Of a stretch of DNA of 42,704 nucleotides, positions 32,742-41,700 are shown one piece after another (positions within the stretch are counted from its first letter, which is position 1; every line of letters starts with the position of its first letter). The notes under the pieces are model-generated. The model did not search any database and was not told where the DNA came from. It saw only the letters and a list, made by a program, of their open reading frames with translations. The stretch covers positions 1 to 42,704 of the forward strand of contig JAJZBI010000030.1 of NCBI GenBank assembly GCA_021798985.1, in the 5' to 3' direction. The translations under genes were made by a program, and so were the position numbers. This DNA is from Actinomycetes bacterium. GTDB lineage: Bacteria > Actinomycetota > Acidimicrobiia > Acidimicrobiales > Bog-793.

Positions 32742-33089
32742 GGTCGCCCCCTTCTTGTACTTGCCCGTTCGGGCACCTGTAGGAAGCTCCGGGTGCGATC
32801 CTTCGCTACCGGAGGGTTACCTGTTGTTGCTGCAAATGCCGCCTCTTCAACCAGATGGACGGGCGCGGCGGGATAGCCCGAGCTAGTGATTGCACCTTCC
32901 GTGAGATCTGACTGAGCGAACGTCAGTCGCTATCGCCCCGGGATCTCGTCTGGAGATCCCCGGCAGGTTTAGGCATGCCCCCTCAGGCAAGGGGCGAAAC
33001 AGGGCGGCGCAAAAAAGGTTCCCCCGGGTATCTCACCAGCCTGGCACGCCCTCCTCGGCTCACCGCCTCCCAGGGCTAGCGTTCCGCCG
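32742..33089. other. 348-bp gap: hairpin-rich leader of the secreted-protein gene, and rsmD upstream region
   Basis: There is no gene here. Several inverted repeats are visible: TGCCCG/CGGGCA at 32762-32775; CTCC..GGAG with an inner GCGA/TCGC stem at 32787-32814; GACTGA/TCAGTC at 32910-32928; CCGGGATCTC/GAGATCCCCGG (one bulged C) at 32938-32963; and GCCCC/GGGGC at 32977-32995. Read on the minus strand they could form a long structured 5' leader for the secreted protein. I compared it by eye with c-di-GMP, c-di-AMP, glycine and cobalamin riboswitch cores and could not assign it. AAGGGGG opposite 32747-32753 is the ribosome binding site supporting the TTG start at 32741. Confidence 0.5.
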
Positions 33090-33710
33090 ATGCGGGTGAT
33101 CGGAGGGAGCGCGCGCGGCCGGCCGCTCAGGGCGCCGCGCTCGGGTGCGGTGCGGCCGACGAGCGACCGGGTGCGCGAGGCGATGTTCGACGTCCTCACG
33201 CATCTCGGCGCCGTGTGGGGCAAGCGCGTGCTCGACGGCTTCGGGGGCTCGGGGGCACTCGGCATCGAGGCGCTGTCGCGTGGCGCGAGCGCGGTCACCT
33301 TCGTCGAGGCCGATCGCCAGGTTGCCGCTGCCCTGGAGGCGAACCTCGCCTCGACGGGCTTTCGGGCCGCGCCCGGGGTGCGGATCGTGCGCGGCGACCT
33401 GCTCGCGCACCTTTCCGCCGAGCGCCCCCACTTCGACCTCGCGCTCTTGGACCCGCCGTACGCCTTTTCGGACTGGTCGCGCCTGCTCGAGCTCGTGCAC
33501 GCCGAGGTGGTGGTGCTCGAGTCGGACCGGGAGATCGAGCTGCCGGCGAGGTTCCAAATCCACCGCAGCTACCGCTATGGCACTACGCTCGTCACCGTGG
33601 CACGGGCTGCTGCGCCTGAGGGCGTGGAGGGGCCCGCCGGGCAACGGCGAGCCGAGAGCGCACGCCCGTGGTCCGAACCGGCGAGCGAGGCAAGGAAGGA
33701 GCGGGCGTGA
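33090..33710 (+). CDS. rsmD: 16S rRNA (guanine-966-N2)-methyltransferase RsmD
   Basis: The 206-residue enzyme methylates G966 of 16S rRNA. It starts MRVIGGSARGRPLRAP, has RPTSDRVREAMFDVL at 22-36, SAM motif I VLDGFGGSGALGIEA at 47-61 and the catalytic LDPPY at 120-124. Phenylalanine and glycine replace residues in the usual VLDLFAGSG without harm to the glycines. A basic tail of about 30 residues beyond the family's usual end runs into coaD, whose GTG start overlaps the stop. rsmD-coaD pairing is common in Gram-positives. Confidence 0.95.
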   Translation: MRVIGGSARGRPLRAPRSGAVRPTSDRVREAMFDVLTHLGAVWGKRVLDGFGGSGALGIEALSRGASAVTFVEADRQVAAALEANLASTGFRAAPGVRIVRGDLLAHLSAERPHFDLALLDPPYAFSDWSRLLELVHAEVVVLESDREIELPARFQIHRSYRYGTTLVTVARAAAPEGVEGPAGQRRAESARPWSEPASEARKERA

Positions 33711-34189
33711 CGATCGCGCTCTTCCCTGGGTCCTTCGATCCGTTCCACAACGGCCACCTGGAGGTGGTCGAGCGCGCCTGCTCGCTCTTTGACGAGCTCG
33801 TCGTCGCCGTCGCGCACAACCCCGCAAAGCGCGAGGCGCTGTTCAGTATCGAAGAGCGCATCGCGATGATCGAGGCGAGCGTGCACGGGGCGCGGGGCAA
33901 GGTTTCCGTGGTCGCCACCGACCGCCTGACCGTCGAGGTCGCCCGCCAGCTCGGCGCGGACGTCATCGTCCGGGGCGTGCGCGCGGTCTCTGACTTTGAG
34001 AACGAGCTGCAGATGGCGCAGATGAACCGCCAGCTGTCTGGGGTCGAGACCCTGTTCGTGCCGACCGGCTCGTCCTATTCGTTCATCGCCTCGCGCCTGA
34101 TCCGCGAGGTCGCCCGCTACCAAGGTGACGTGAGCCCCTTTGTTCCCGAGCCCGTCGCCCGCAAGATGAAGGAGCACTGCGGTGGATGA
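33707..34189 (+). CDS. coaD: Phosphopantetheine adenylyltransferase CoaD
   Basis: The 160-residue enzyme makes dephospho-CoA from 4'-phosphopantetheine and ATP. It has the nucleotidyltransferase motif PGSFDPFHNGH (7-17, with HNGH), a VRGVRAVSDFENELQMA stretch typical of CoaD near 90-106, and SSYSFIASRLIREVARYQGDVSPFVP at the C-terminus. The start is GTG 33707, overlapping the rsmD stop by 4 bases. It ends 8 bases inside the next gene. Confidence 0.97.
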   Translation: MTIALFPGSFDPFHNGHLEVVERACSLFDELVVAVAHNPAKREALFSIEERIAMIEASVHGARGKVSVVATDRLTVEVARQLGADVIVRGVRAVSDFENELQMAQMNRQLSGVETLFVPTGSSYSFIASRLIREVARYQGDVSPFVPEPVARKMKEHCGG

Positions 34190-34793
34190 CCTGTACGTGC
34201 CCGAGCGCGCCGAGGACGGCGTGACGACGGCGGCGGTGCGCGCTGGAGCGGACACGAACCTCGCGCAGCTGCTCGACGAGCTCTTCGACGTCGTCGACCG
34301 CGCGAAGTCGATGCCGCTGTCCTCCTCGGCGCTGATCTCGCGCGACGAGGTTCTCGAGATCATCGCCCAGGCCCGCGAGGCGGTCCCGATCGAGGTCCAG
34401 CGCGCCCGACGCCTCTTGCAGGACCGTGACGAGGTGCGCGCTCGCTCCGAGCTCGAGGCGACCGAGCTGCTCGACGCCGCCCGGGCCCAGGCGGCACACC
34501 TCGTCCAGCGCAGCGAGGTGGTCCGTCAGGCTCGCCACGAGGCCGAGCGGATCATCGCCGACGCGGACAGCCAGGCCCGGCGGATCCGCCACGAGGCGGA
34601 CGACTACGTGGACCGCAAGCTCGCCGGCTTCGAGATCGTCCTCGACCGCACGCTGCGCACGATCCAGGCGGGCCGCCAGCGCCTGGCGGTGGTGCCCGAG
34701 CCCGACGAGCAAGAGGGCGAGGTGCCCCTCGGCGGCCTCGAGGCGATGGAAATCGGGGCGGACGAGGGCTTCTTCGACCAGGACGACTACTAG
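34182..34793 (+). CDS. sepIVA: SepIVA-like DivIVA-type coiled-coil cell-division protein
   Basis: The 203-residue protein is almost wholly helical. It has AKSMPLSSSALISRDEVLEII near 41-61, a long coiled coil containing EAERIIADADSQARRIRHEADDYVDRKLAGFE (about 121-152) and an acidic tail. This pattern is that of the actinobacterial protein named SepIVA in mycobacteria, a DivIVA-like factor in septum and envelope growth. The position between coaD and DUF177-rpmF fits as well. An ATP synthase subunit b-like label would be a low-complexity match. The start is GTG 34182, inside coaD. Confidence 0.75.
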   Translation: MDDLYVPERAEDGVTTAAVRAGADTNLAQLLDELFDVVDRAKSMPLSSSALISRDEVLEIIAQAREAVPIEVQRARRLLQDRDEVRARSELEATELLDAARAQAAHLVQRSEVVRQARHEAERIIADADSQARRIRHEADDYVDRKLAGFEIVLDRTLRTIQAGRQRLAVVPEPDEQEGEVPLGGLEAMEIGADEGFFDQDDY

Positions 34794-34856
34794 GGGGAGG
34801 CGCGCGGGCCCCGGGACGGCACACTGAAGGTGGACCCCGCGTCCGATTTCCGCCAC

Positions 34857-34862
34857 AAGGAG
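34857..34862 (+). promoter_or_regulatory. Ribosome binding site deciding the DUF177 start
   Basis: AAGGAG ends six bases before GTG 34869. The earlier in-frame GTG at 34830 has no such site, so 34869 is preferred. Confidence 0.75.
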
Positions 34863-34868
34863 CACACC

Positions 34869-35480
34869 GTGAGCGCCACCAACCGAGCCGCTGCGCACCG
34901 CCGTCGGGACGAGCGGCCCTTCAGCGTCGAGATCGGCGAGCTGCGCCGGACGCCGGGGACGCGCCGCCACGTCCACCTCGAGGCCAGCCTGAGCGACCTC
35001 GCCGTGAGCGGCTCGGCGGTCCCCGAAGGGGCGCCGATCAGCCTCGACGGGGTGATCGAGTCCGTGCACGAGGGCATTTTGTTGACCGGGACGGTGCGCG
35101 CGCCCTGGTCGGGGCCGTGTCGGCGGTGCCTCAAAGAGGCGCGGGGCGAGGTGGCCGTCGAGGTGCGCGAGCTGTGCGTCGAGCACGGCGACGAGGAGAC
35201 CACCTACCACCTCGAGGGCGACCAGCTGGACCTCGAGCCCATCGTCCACGACGCGTGTATCCTCGAGCTGCCGCTTGCGCCCCTCTGCGGCGAGGGGTGC
35301 CTCGGGATCTGCCCCGAGTGCGGTGCCGACCGAAACGTCGAGCCCTGCAGCTGCGCCCCGGCGCCGGACCCCCGCTGGGCGGGGCTGTCGGTGCTCACCG
35401 GGGGCCTCGCAGCCGGCGGGGCAGAACCGGACGGTTCGGGTGCCGGCGGCTCCACTGAAGGCAGGCGCTCGCGCCGCTGA
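34869..35480 (+). CDS. DUF177 (YceD) family protein
   Basis: The 203-residue protein matches the YceD/DUF177 family encoded just before rpmF in most bacteria; in other organisms it is linked to 23S rRNA and ribosome maturation. It has the C-x-x-C pair CRRC in the middle and a second cysteine cluster (CGEGCLGICPECGAD, then CSC) near residues 134-158, probably a zinc site. A glycine/serine-rich tail follows. The start was chosen by the AAGGAG site at 34857. rpmF begins 87 bp downstream. Confidence 0.9.
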   Translation: MSATNRAAAHRRRDERPFSVEIGELRRTPGTRRHVHLEASLSDLAVSGSAVPEGAPISLDGVIESVHEGILLTGTVRAPWSGPCRRCLKEARGEVAVEVRELCVEHGDEETTYHLEGDQLDLEPIVHDACILELPLAPLCGEGCLGICPECGADRNVEPCSCAPAPDPRWAGLSVLTGGLAAGGAEPDGSGAGGSTEGRRSRR

Positions 35481-35567
35481 GGTGGCCGCCAACTGGCGGC
35501 GAGCGCGGGGTGTTGCCCCGGCGAGTCGGCAGGTAGCGCTGGCGAGACCGACGGAGAGACGAGACCG

Positions 35568-35747
35568 ATGGCTGTTCCCAAGAAGAAGACCTCGAAGGCC
35601 AAGAGCCGGAGCCGCCGCGCCTCGGCCTGGTCGCTTGCCGCGCCGGCCCAGAGCCGTTGCCCCCAGTGCCGGGAGGCCAAGCTCCCGCACGTGGTCTGCC
35701 CGAACTGCGGCTGGTACAAGGGCCGCCAGGCGATCGAGGTCGACTGA
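35568..35747 (+). CDS. rpmF: 50S ribosomal protein L32
   Basis: The 59-residue protein reads MAVPKKKTSKAKSRSRRA and carries a zinc ribbon of two C-x-x-C pairs (CPQC and CPNC), ending GRQAIEVD. It is a component of the large ribosomal subunit. The start is ATG 35568, with GGAGAG about ten bases upstream. Its stop overlaps the likely plsX start as CTGA, the usual rpmF-plsX link between ribosome and lipid synthesis genes. Confidence 0.97.
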   Translation: MAVPKKKTSKAKSRSRRASAWSLAAPAQSRCPQCREAKLPHVVCPNCGWYKGRQAIEVD

Positions 35748-36748
35748 TCCAACCCGTCGCGCTCGACGTCATGGGGGGCGACAAAGCCCCCGGGGAGATC
35801 CTGGCGGGGGCGCGCCGCGCCCGCGAGGAGCTCGGCATCGACGTCTTGCTCGTCGGTCCGAACGACGGCAGCCTCGGCGACCTCGACGGCCTCGAGCTGC
35901 TCCCGGCCAGCGAGGTCATCGCGATGGGCGAGGACCCGGCGCGCTCGGTGCGGGCGAAGAAGGACTCCTCGCTCGTGCGCTGCGCCGAGGCGGTGCGCGA
36001 CGGGCGCGCCTCGGCGATGGTGAGTGCCGGCAACACCGGCGCGACCATGGCGAGCGCGCTCTTGCGGATGGGCCGCCTGCCGGGCGTCGCCCGGCCGGCG
36101 ATCGCCACCCCGCTGCCGGTGCCCGGGCGCGGCGGGACGCCGACGATCCTGATCGACGCCGGCGCCAACGCCGAGTGCCAGAGCGAGTGGCTGGTCCAGT
36201 TCGGCCAGATGGCGGCGGCCTACGTCACGGCCCGCTACGGCATCGCCGACCCGGCGGTGGCGCTGTTGTCCAACGGCGAGGAGGCGACCAAGGGCAGCCC
36301 GCTCGTCAAGGCGACCCACGAGCGCTTTGCCGCCGGGGCCGGCGTGCGCTTTGTCGGCAACGTCGAGGGGCGCGACCTGCTCGCCGGCCAGGCAGATGTG
36401 GTCGTGACCGACGGCTTCACCGGCAACGTGGCGCTGAAGGCGCTTGAGGGCTCGCTGCACGCCTTCATGAGCATCCTCGGCGCGGCGATCTCCTCGTCGC
36501 CCGAGGCCAAGGCGGCCGGCGACGTGCTGCTGCCCGTCCTGCTGCCCTATGCCGCCGAGGTCGACCCCGAAGAGACGGGTGGCGCGCTCTTGCTCGGCGT
36601 CGACGGCGTGTGTGTGATCAGCCACGGGAGCTCGTCGGCACGCGCCATCTTCAACGCGCTGCGCGTCGCCCACGAGCTCGCCGAGGCCGACCTCGTCGGC
36701 CAGGTGCGCGCGGCGGTGGCGCCGCAGCCCTCGTCCCTGCCAGGCTGA
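35744..36748 (+). CDS. plsX: Phosphate acyltransferase PlsX (apparent CTG start)
   Basis: The 334-residue enzyme converts acyl-ACP and phosphate to acyl-phosphate for phospholipid synthesis. It has VALDVMGGDKAPGEIL at the start, SAGNTGATMASAL, DAGANAECQSEWLVQF and TDGFTGNVALKALEG. PlsX proteins normally begin six to nine residues before MGGD. Here the only codon near that point that could initiate is CTG 35744, overlapping the rpmF stop as CTGA. ATG 35771 would remove the first strand, and TTG 35657 lies deep in rpmF. The CTG start is therefore likely but unproven. Upstream coupling to rpmF translation would explain it. Confidence 0.93.
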   Translation: MIQPVALDVMGGDKAPGEILAGARRAREELGIDVLLVGPNDGSLGDLDGLELLPASEVIAMGEDPARSVRAKKDSSLVRCAEAVRDGRASAMVSAGNTGATMASALLRMGRLPGVARPAIATPLPVPGRGGTPTILIDAGANAECQSEWLVQFGQMAAAYVTARYGIADPAVALLSNGEEATKGSPLVKATHERFAAGAGVRFVGNVEGRDLLAGQADVVVTDGFTGNVALKALEGSLHAFMSILGAAISSSPEAKAAGDVLLPVLLPYAAEVDPEETGGALLLGVDGVCVISHGSSSARAIFNALRVAHELAEADLVGQVRAAVAPQPSSLPG

Positions 36749-36782
36749 GCACCGCATCGGCGCGCCGCGCGCGCCCCGCACC

Positions 36783-36790
36783 AAGGAGGA
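36783..36790 (+). promoter_or_regulatory. Strong ribosome binding site of acpP
   Basis: AAGGAGGA ends three bases before ATG 36794. It is one of the strongest Shine-Dalgarno matches I noticed in the window and fits the high expression expected of acyl carrier protein. It favours ATG 36794 over the internal ATG 11 codons later. Confidence 0.85.
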
Positions 36791-36793
36791 GCA

Positions 36794-37090
36794 ATGGCCG
36801 CAGAGACCGCACCGGTGAGCGGCGCCATGTCGCGCCAAGAAGTGCTCGAGCTCGTGCAGTCCCAGCTCGCCGACATCTTGGAGATCGAGCCCGGCGCGAT
36901 CAGCGAGTCCTCGTCGTTCGCTGAGGATCTGAACGCCGACTCGCTCGCGCTGATCGAGCTCGTCGAGGCGCTCGAGGAGGAGCTGTCGCGGCGGGTGGCG
37001 GGCTTTCGCATCGACGACGAGGACCTCGAGGACCTCCGCACCGTGCGCGACGCGGTGGACTATGTCTCCGCCAAGCTCGAGGTCGCCTGA
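36794..37090 (+). CDS. acpP: Acyl carrier protein
   Basis: The 98-residue acidic protein carries the phosphopantetheine serine in DLNADSLALIEL (Ser50) and the ACP four-helix pattern. It carries growing fatty acyl chains and is a substrate partner of PlsX, encoded 45 bp upstream. An N-terminal extension of about 11 residues precedes the usual ACP start. The rnc frame opens inside its 3' end. The order plsX-acpP-rnc is the common bacterial one. Confidence 0.96.
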   Translation: MAAETAPVSGAMSRQEVLELVQSQLADILEIEPGAISESSSFAEDLNADSLALIELVEALEEELSRRVAGFRIDDEDLEDLRTVRDAVDYVSAKLEVA

Positions 37091-37802
37091 CACGGGCGGA
37101 GCTGACCGCCAGCGCCTCCGGGCGCGCCTTGGCCCCGAGCTCGACGAGGAGCTCTTCGCGCTCGCCCTGACGCACCGCTCCTACTGCGCCGAGCACCCCG
37201 GCACGGCTTCCAACGAGCGGCTCGAGTTCCTCGGTGACGCCGTGCTCGGCCTCGTCGTGACCACCGCTTTGTACCTCGACCACCCCGATCTGCCCGAGGG
37301 CGACCTGGCGCGCATCCGCGCCTCGGTGGTGAGCAGCAACGGCCTCGCGCCGGTCGCCGCCGAGCTCGGCCTCGGCGAGGCGCTGCTGCTCGGGCGGGGC
37401 GAGGAGCTCTCGGGCGGGCGCGACAAGCCGTCGCTGCTCGCCGACGCCCTCGAGGCGGTGATCGGCGCCGTCTACCTCGCCGGCGGGCTGGATCGTGCCC
37501 GCAGCTTCGTCCTCGGCCTCCTCGAGGCGCGCCTTGAGGCCGAGGCGGGCCGCAGCGAGCTCGGCGACCCGAAGAACCGCCTGCAGGAGCTGCTCGCCAA
37601 GCACGGGCACCCGCCGCCGGCGTACGAGACGGCCGAGCAGGGCCCCGACCACGCCAAGCAGTTCTCGGCCACCGTGCTGCTCGGCGAAGCGCTGCTCGGC
37701 CGGGGCCGGGGGCCCTCGAAGAAGGCGGCCGAGCGCGCCGCCGCCGAGGCGGCGATCGCCCGTCTCGGCGAGGGCGGCGTCCCGTCGCCCGGCGGTGCCT
37801 GA
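37062..37802 (+). CDS. rnc: Ribonuclease III
   Basis: The 246-residue enzyme cuts double-stranded RNA in rRNA and mRNA processing. It has the signature NERLEFLGDAVLGLVV (about 47-62), a catalytic acidic stretch DALEAVIGAVYLAGG near 127-141, and a C-terminal double-stranded RNA-binding domain (DPKNRLQELL to SKKAAERAAAEAAIARL). ATG 37062 is the only usual start codon in frame before the domain. It lies 29 bases inside acpP, so the first nine or so residues (MSPPSSRSP) are read in a second frame of acpP. Confidence 0.95.
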   Translation: MSPPSSRSPDTGGADRQRLRARLGPELDEELFALALTHRSYCAEHPGTASNERLEFLGDAVLGLVVTTALYLDHPDLPEGDLARIRASVVSSNGLAPVAAELGLGEALLLGRGEELSGGRDKPSLLADALEAVIGAVYLAGGLDRARSFVLGLLEARLEAEAGRSELGDPKNRLQELLAKHGHPPPAYETAEQGPDHAKQFSATVLLGEALLGRGRGPSKKAAERAAAEAAIARLGEGGVPSPGGA

Positions 37803-38652
37803 GCTCCCCGAGGTCGAGACCGTTCGCCGCGGCCTCGAGCGCTTCGTCGTCGGCCGGAGCATGCGCGAGGTCTTCGTCACCGGGACCCGCAGCGTCCGCC
37901 GCCAGCACCCTGACGAGCTCGTCGCAGCCCTGCGCGGGCGGCGCCTTGATGCCGCGCGGCGCTGGGGGAAGTACCTGTGGATCGCGCTCGCCGAGACGGG
38001 AGCCTCGCCTGGTCCGACCGCGGTGCTCGTCTGCCACCTGCGCATGAGCGGCCAGCTCCTCAAGGTCTCCCCGCCGCTCGCGCCGCCGCCGCCCCACACC
38101 CACGTGCGCTTTGTCCTCGACGATGAGAGCGAGCTGCGCTTTGTCGACCCGCGCACCTTCGGCGAGCTGTTCGTCACCGACGAGCTCGACCAGGCGGGCC
38201 GGCCTGCCGTGCTCGCCGGCCTCGGTCCCGATCCCCTCCTCGATGGGGTCGACGCCCGCCGCCTCGGCGAGCTGGCGGCGCGCCGGCGCGTCTCGCTCAA
38301 GGCCTTGCTGCTCGATCAAAAGGTGCTGGCGGGCATCGGCAACCTGTATGCCGACGAGATCTGCTTCGCGGCCCGGCTGCGGCCGGGCCGCCTCGTCTCC
38401 TCGCTCGGTCGCGCCGAGGTGGCCCGGCTGGCGGCGGCGATCGGCGACGTGCTGGCCGCCGCGGTGGCGGCCCGCGGCTCGACGCTGCGTGACGCCCGCT
38501 ATGTCGACCTGCTCGGCGAGGCCGGCAGCTACCAGGACCATCACGCCGTCTACGGGCGCGCCGGCGAGCCGTGCCCGCGCTGTGATCGCCCGATCCTGCA
38601 GACGCGCCTCGTCGGCCGCTCGGCGCACTACTGCGCCCGCTGCCAGCGCTGA
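37795..38652 (+). CDS. mutM: Formamidopyrimidine-DNA glycosylase MutM (Fpg)
   Basis: The 285-residue enzyme removes 8-oxoguanine and formamidopyrimidines. After the start residue come catalytic Pro2 and Glu3 in PELPEVETVRRGL, the lysine in RRWGKYLWIAL (about 57-67), the helix-two-turn-helix region with GIGNLYADEICFAARLRP, and a C-terminal zinc finger C-x2-C-x16-C-x2-C (CPRC to CARC) with the binding arginine. The start is GTG 37795, overlapping rnc by 8 bases. With mutY at 14583 the window holds two of the three GO-system enzymes. Confidence 0.96.
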   Translation: MPELPEVETVRRGLERFVVGRSMREVFVTGTRSVRRQHPDELVAALRGRRLDAARRWGKYLWIALAETGASPGPTAVLVCHLRMSGQLLKVSPPLAPPPPHTHVRFVLDDESELRFVDPRTFGELFVTDELDQAGRPAVLAGLGPDPLLDGVDARRLGELAARRRVSLKALLLDQKVLAGIGNLYADEICFAARLRPGRLVSSLGRAEVARLAAAIGDVLAAAVAARGSTLRDARYVDLLGEAGSYQDHHAVYGRAGEPCPRCDRPILQTRLVGRSAHYCARCQR

Positions 38653-38762
38653 TCTCGGACGAGGTGGGCCGAGGTGGCCGCTGGGCGCGGCCGGTGCGTG
38701 GGGCGGCAGGGCGAGTCGCTCGGCCAAGGCGGGGCGCGCCGACCCACTAGCGTGAGCGTGCC

Positions 38763-41700
38763 GTGTTCCTCAAGTCCCTTTCCCTCAAGGGCTTCAAGTC
38801 CTTCGCCGACGCGACGGTGGTCGAGTTCCAGCCGGGTGTGACCGTCGTGGTCGGGCCGAACGGCTCGGGCAAGTCCAACGTCGTCGACGCCGTCGCCTGG
38901 GTGCTCGGCGCCCAGAGCGCCCGCGTCGTGCGCTCGAGCCGGATGGACGACGTGATCTTCGCCGGGACGAACAAGCGCCCGGCCCTCGGCCGCGCCGAGG
39001 TCGCCCTCACGATCGACAACAGCGCCGGCAAGCTGGCGATCGACTTCAGTGAGGTGACGGTCTCGCGCACCTTGTTCCGCACGGGCGAGAGCGAGTACGC
39101 GATCAACGGCGTCGGCTGCCGGCTGCTCGATGTCCAAGAGCTGTTCTCCGACACGGGCGTGGGCCGCCAGCAGCACGTGATCATCAGCCAGGGCCAGCTC
39201 GATGCCATCTTGGGGGCACGCCCCGAAGAGCGCCGCATGGTGGTCGAGGAGGCCGCCGGAGTCCTCAAGTACCGGCGGCGCAAGGAGCGAGCCGAGCGCC
39301 GGCTCGAGGCGAGCGAGACGAGCCTGTCCCGCCTCGTCGACCTCCAGCGCGAGCTTCGCCGCCAGCTCCGGCCGCTCGAGCGCCAGGCCGCCTCCGCGCT
39401 GCGCCACGAGGAGCTCACGGCCGAGCTGCGGGCGCTCCGCCTCTACCTCGCCGGCAAGGAGCTGCGCGAGCTCGCCGACCGGCTGGGCGCGACCGGCCGG
39501 GAGGCCGTCGAGCTCGAGCGCGCCGCGAGCGAGCTCGACGGCCAGCTGGTGGTGCTCGACGGCCGCCTCGCCGAGGCCCAGGTGGCGCTCGGCAGCGAGC
39601 GCGCCGAGGACCTCTCGCCGCACGTGGCCACCGCCGAGCGCCTCGCCGAGCGGGCCGACGGTCTCGCCAGCGTGTGCCGGGAGCGGCGCCGGGCGCGCGC
39701 TGAGCTGCTCGCCGCCCTGGCCTCGGCTGAGGAGGTGGCGGCGCTCGACGCCGAGCTGGCGCGGGCGCGCGCCGAGCTCGAGCGCTGCGACCACGAGGCC
39801 GCCGCGCTCGTGCCCGAATGGGAGCGCCTCGCCGAGTCCGAGTCGGACCTCGCCCAGCGCGAGGTCGCCGACCTCGAGCGATTCGGCGCCGAGCCGATGG
39901 CGCCAGCGCCCCGCCCGAGCGCGCCGCTGCGCGCCGAGCAGACGCGCCGGCGCGAGGCGCTGGCGCGCCTGCGGGAGGCCGAGGTGCGCGCCACCGAGCG
40001 CCTCGAGGCGCTCGGGCGTCGCCGTCAGAGCGCCACCGAGCACCTCGAGCGCGCCGAGCAGGCGGTCGCCGCCCTGGCCCCGGCGCTCGAGGGCGCCCGC
40101 CGGGACGAGGCGGACGCCTCGGCTCGCCTGGCCCGCGCCGAGCAGTCCGCGCAGCTGGCGAGCGCCGGGCGCCAGGCGGCAGAGGAGGAGCACCACGCCG
40201 CCGCCGCACGGGCCGAGGTCCTCGCGCTCGCCCTCGAGGAGGCCCGCGCCCGGGCCGGCCTCGAGCGCCTGGCCGACCTGCCCGGCGTGCTCGGCACGCT
40301 GCTCGACGTCGTCGAGGTGGACGACGAGGTGGCCCCGGCGTTCGAAGCCGCCGTCGCTGGCACCCTCGACGCGGTGCTGGTCGAGCGCGGCGAGCCCACG
40401 CGGGCCGCCCTCGAGCGGCTGCGCAGCGGTGGCGAGGGCGGCGCGCTCGTCCCCGTCGGCGGACCGCACGCCCTCGGTGCCGTGCCGGCGCCACCGCCGG
40501 GGACCGAGGCGCTGCTCGCCTCGGTGCGCGCCGCCGATCCGGCGATCCGCGGGCTGCTCGAGCGGCTGTGTGCCGGTGTCGTCGTGGTGCGCGGCGGCTT
40601 CGAGGCAGCGCTCGAGCTCGCGCTGGTGGCGCCAGAGCACACGATCGTCACCACCGAGGGGGACCGCCTCGCGCCGACCGGCTGGCGGATCGGGGCGGGC
40701 AGCTCAGGAGTCACCCGGGCTGCCTACGAAGCCGCCCGCAGCCGGGCCGAGTACGCCGCCGCCGCGCTCGGCGCGGCGGCGGCGGGCGCCGAGGAGGCCC
40801 GCCAGCAGCTCGAGGCGGCGCGTCGAGCGGCCAACGAGGCCGTGCGTTCCCTGGACCGCCTGAGCGCCGAGCTCGAGCGGGCCGAGCGCGACGCCAACGA
40901 CGCCCGCAGCGAGCTCGCCGGGCTGCAAGGCGAGGAGCAGGCGCACGTCACCGTGCGCGCCGAGGCCCAGCAGGCGGCGCTGGCAGCGGCGGTTGAGCTC
41001 GAGCGCGTCGAGGCCGAGCTCGCGGCGCTCGAGGCCGACGAGCAAAAGGCCGCGGCGCGTGCCGGTGCGGCACAAGCCGCGCGGCGCGAGCGAGAGGAGC
41101 GAGCCCGCGCGCTCGGCGCGCTCCGGCGTGACCTCGAGGTGCGTGCGGCAGCGCTCGAGGAGCGGCGCAACTTGTTGACCCAGCGTGCCGAGGAGCTCGC
41201 CACGCGGCTCGCGGCCCGCGCCGACGAGCGTGACCGCGCCGAGGAGCGGCGCCTCGCGCACCATCGCGACGACCTCGCGCTCTCACGGCTCGCCGACGCG
41301 CTCGCCGTCCAGCGCGCCCGCCTCGACGGGGCGCTCGGCCGCCTGCGGACCGAGCGCGACCGCCGCGCCGCGCAGGCGCGGGGCCGCCTCGAGGCGGTGC
41401 ACGCGCTGCGCGCCGAGCGCGAGGCGCGCGAGCGCACGCTTTCCGCCAACCGCCAGCGCGTCCAACGCCTCGAGCTCGAGCGGACCGAGCTGCGCGTGCG
41501 CCACGAGGCCGCGGTCGAGGCGCTCCAGCGCGATCTCGAGGCCGTGCCCGACGAGGCGCTCGCAGCCGAGCGGCCGGCGTCATCGACAAGCGTCGAGCCC
41601 ACCGAGCGGCTCCGCCAGCTCGAGCGCGAGCTGCGCCTGCTCGGGCCGGTCAACCCCTTGGCGCGCGAGGAGCTCGCCTCGGTCCAAGAGCGCAGCGCGT

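Noticed and set aside
32970-33010. Glycine- or c-di-GMP-riboswitch-like words (CTCAGGCAAGGGG; GGCGCAAAA)
   Set aside because: The surrounding stems and remaining core bases of these riboswitches are not present, and on the plus strand they would precede rsmD, an unlikely target.
35204-37093. Minus-strand open frame of 629 codons across DUF177, rpmF, plsX and acpP
   Set aside because: It spans four recognised plus-strand genes and has no domain of its own.
38628-40640. Minus-strand open frame of 670 codons opposite smc
   Set aside because: Complement of coiled-coil coding sequence. Its Leu/Ala/Glu-rich translation is a frame artefact.
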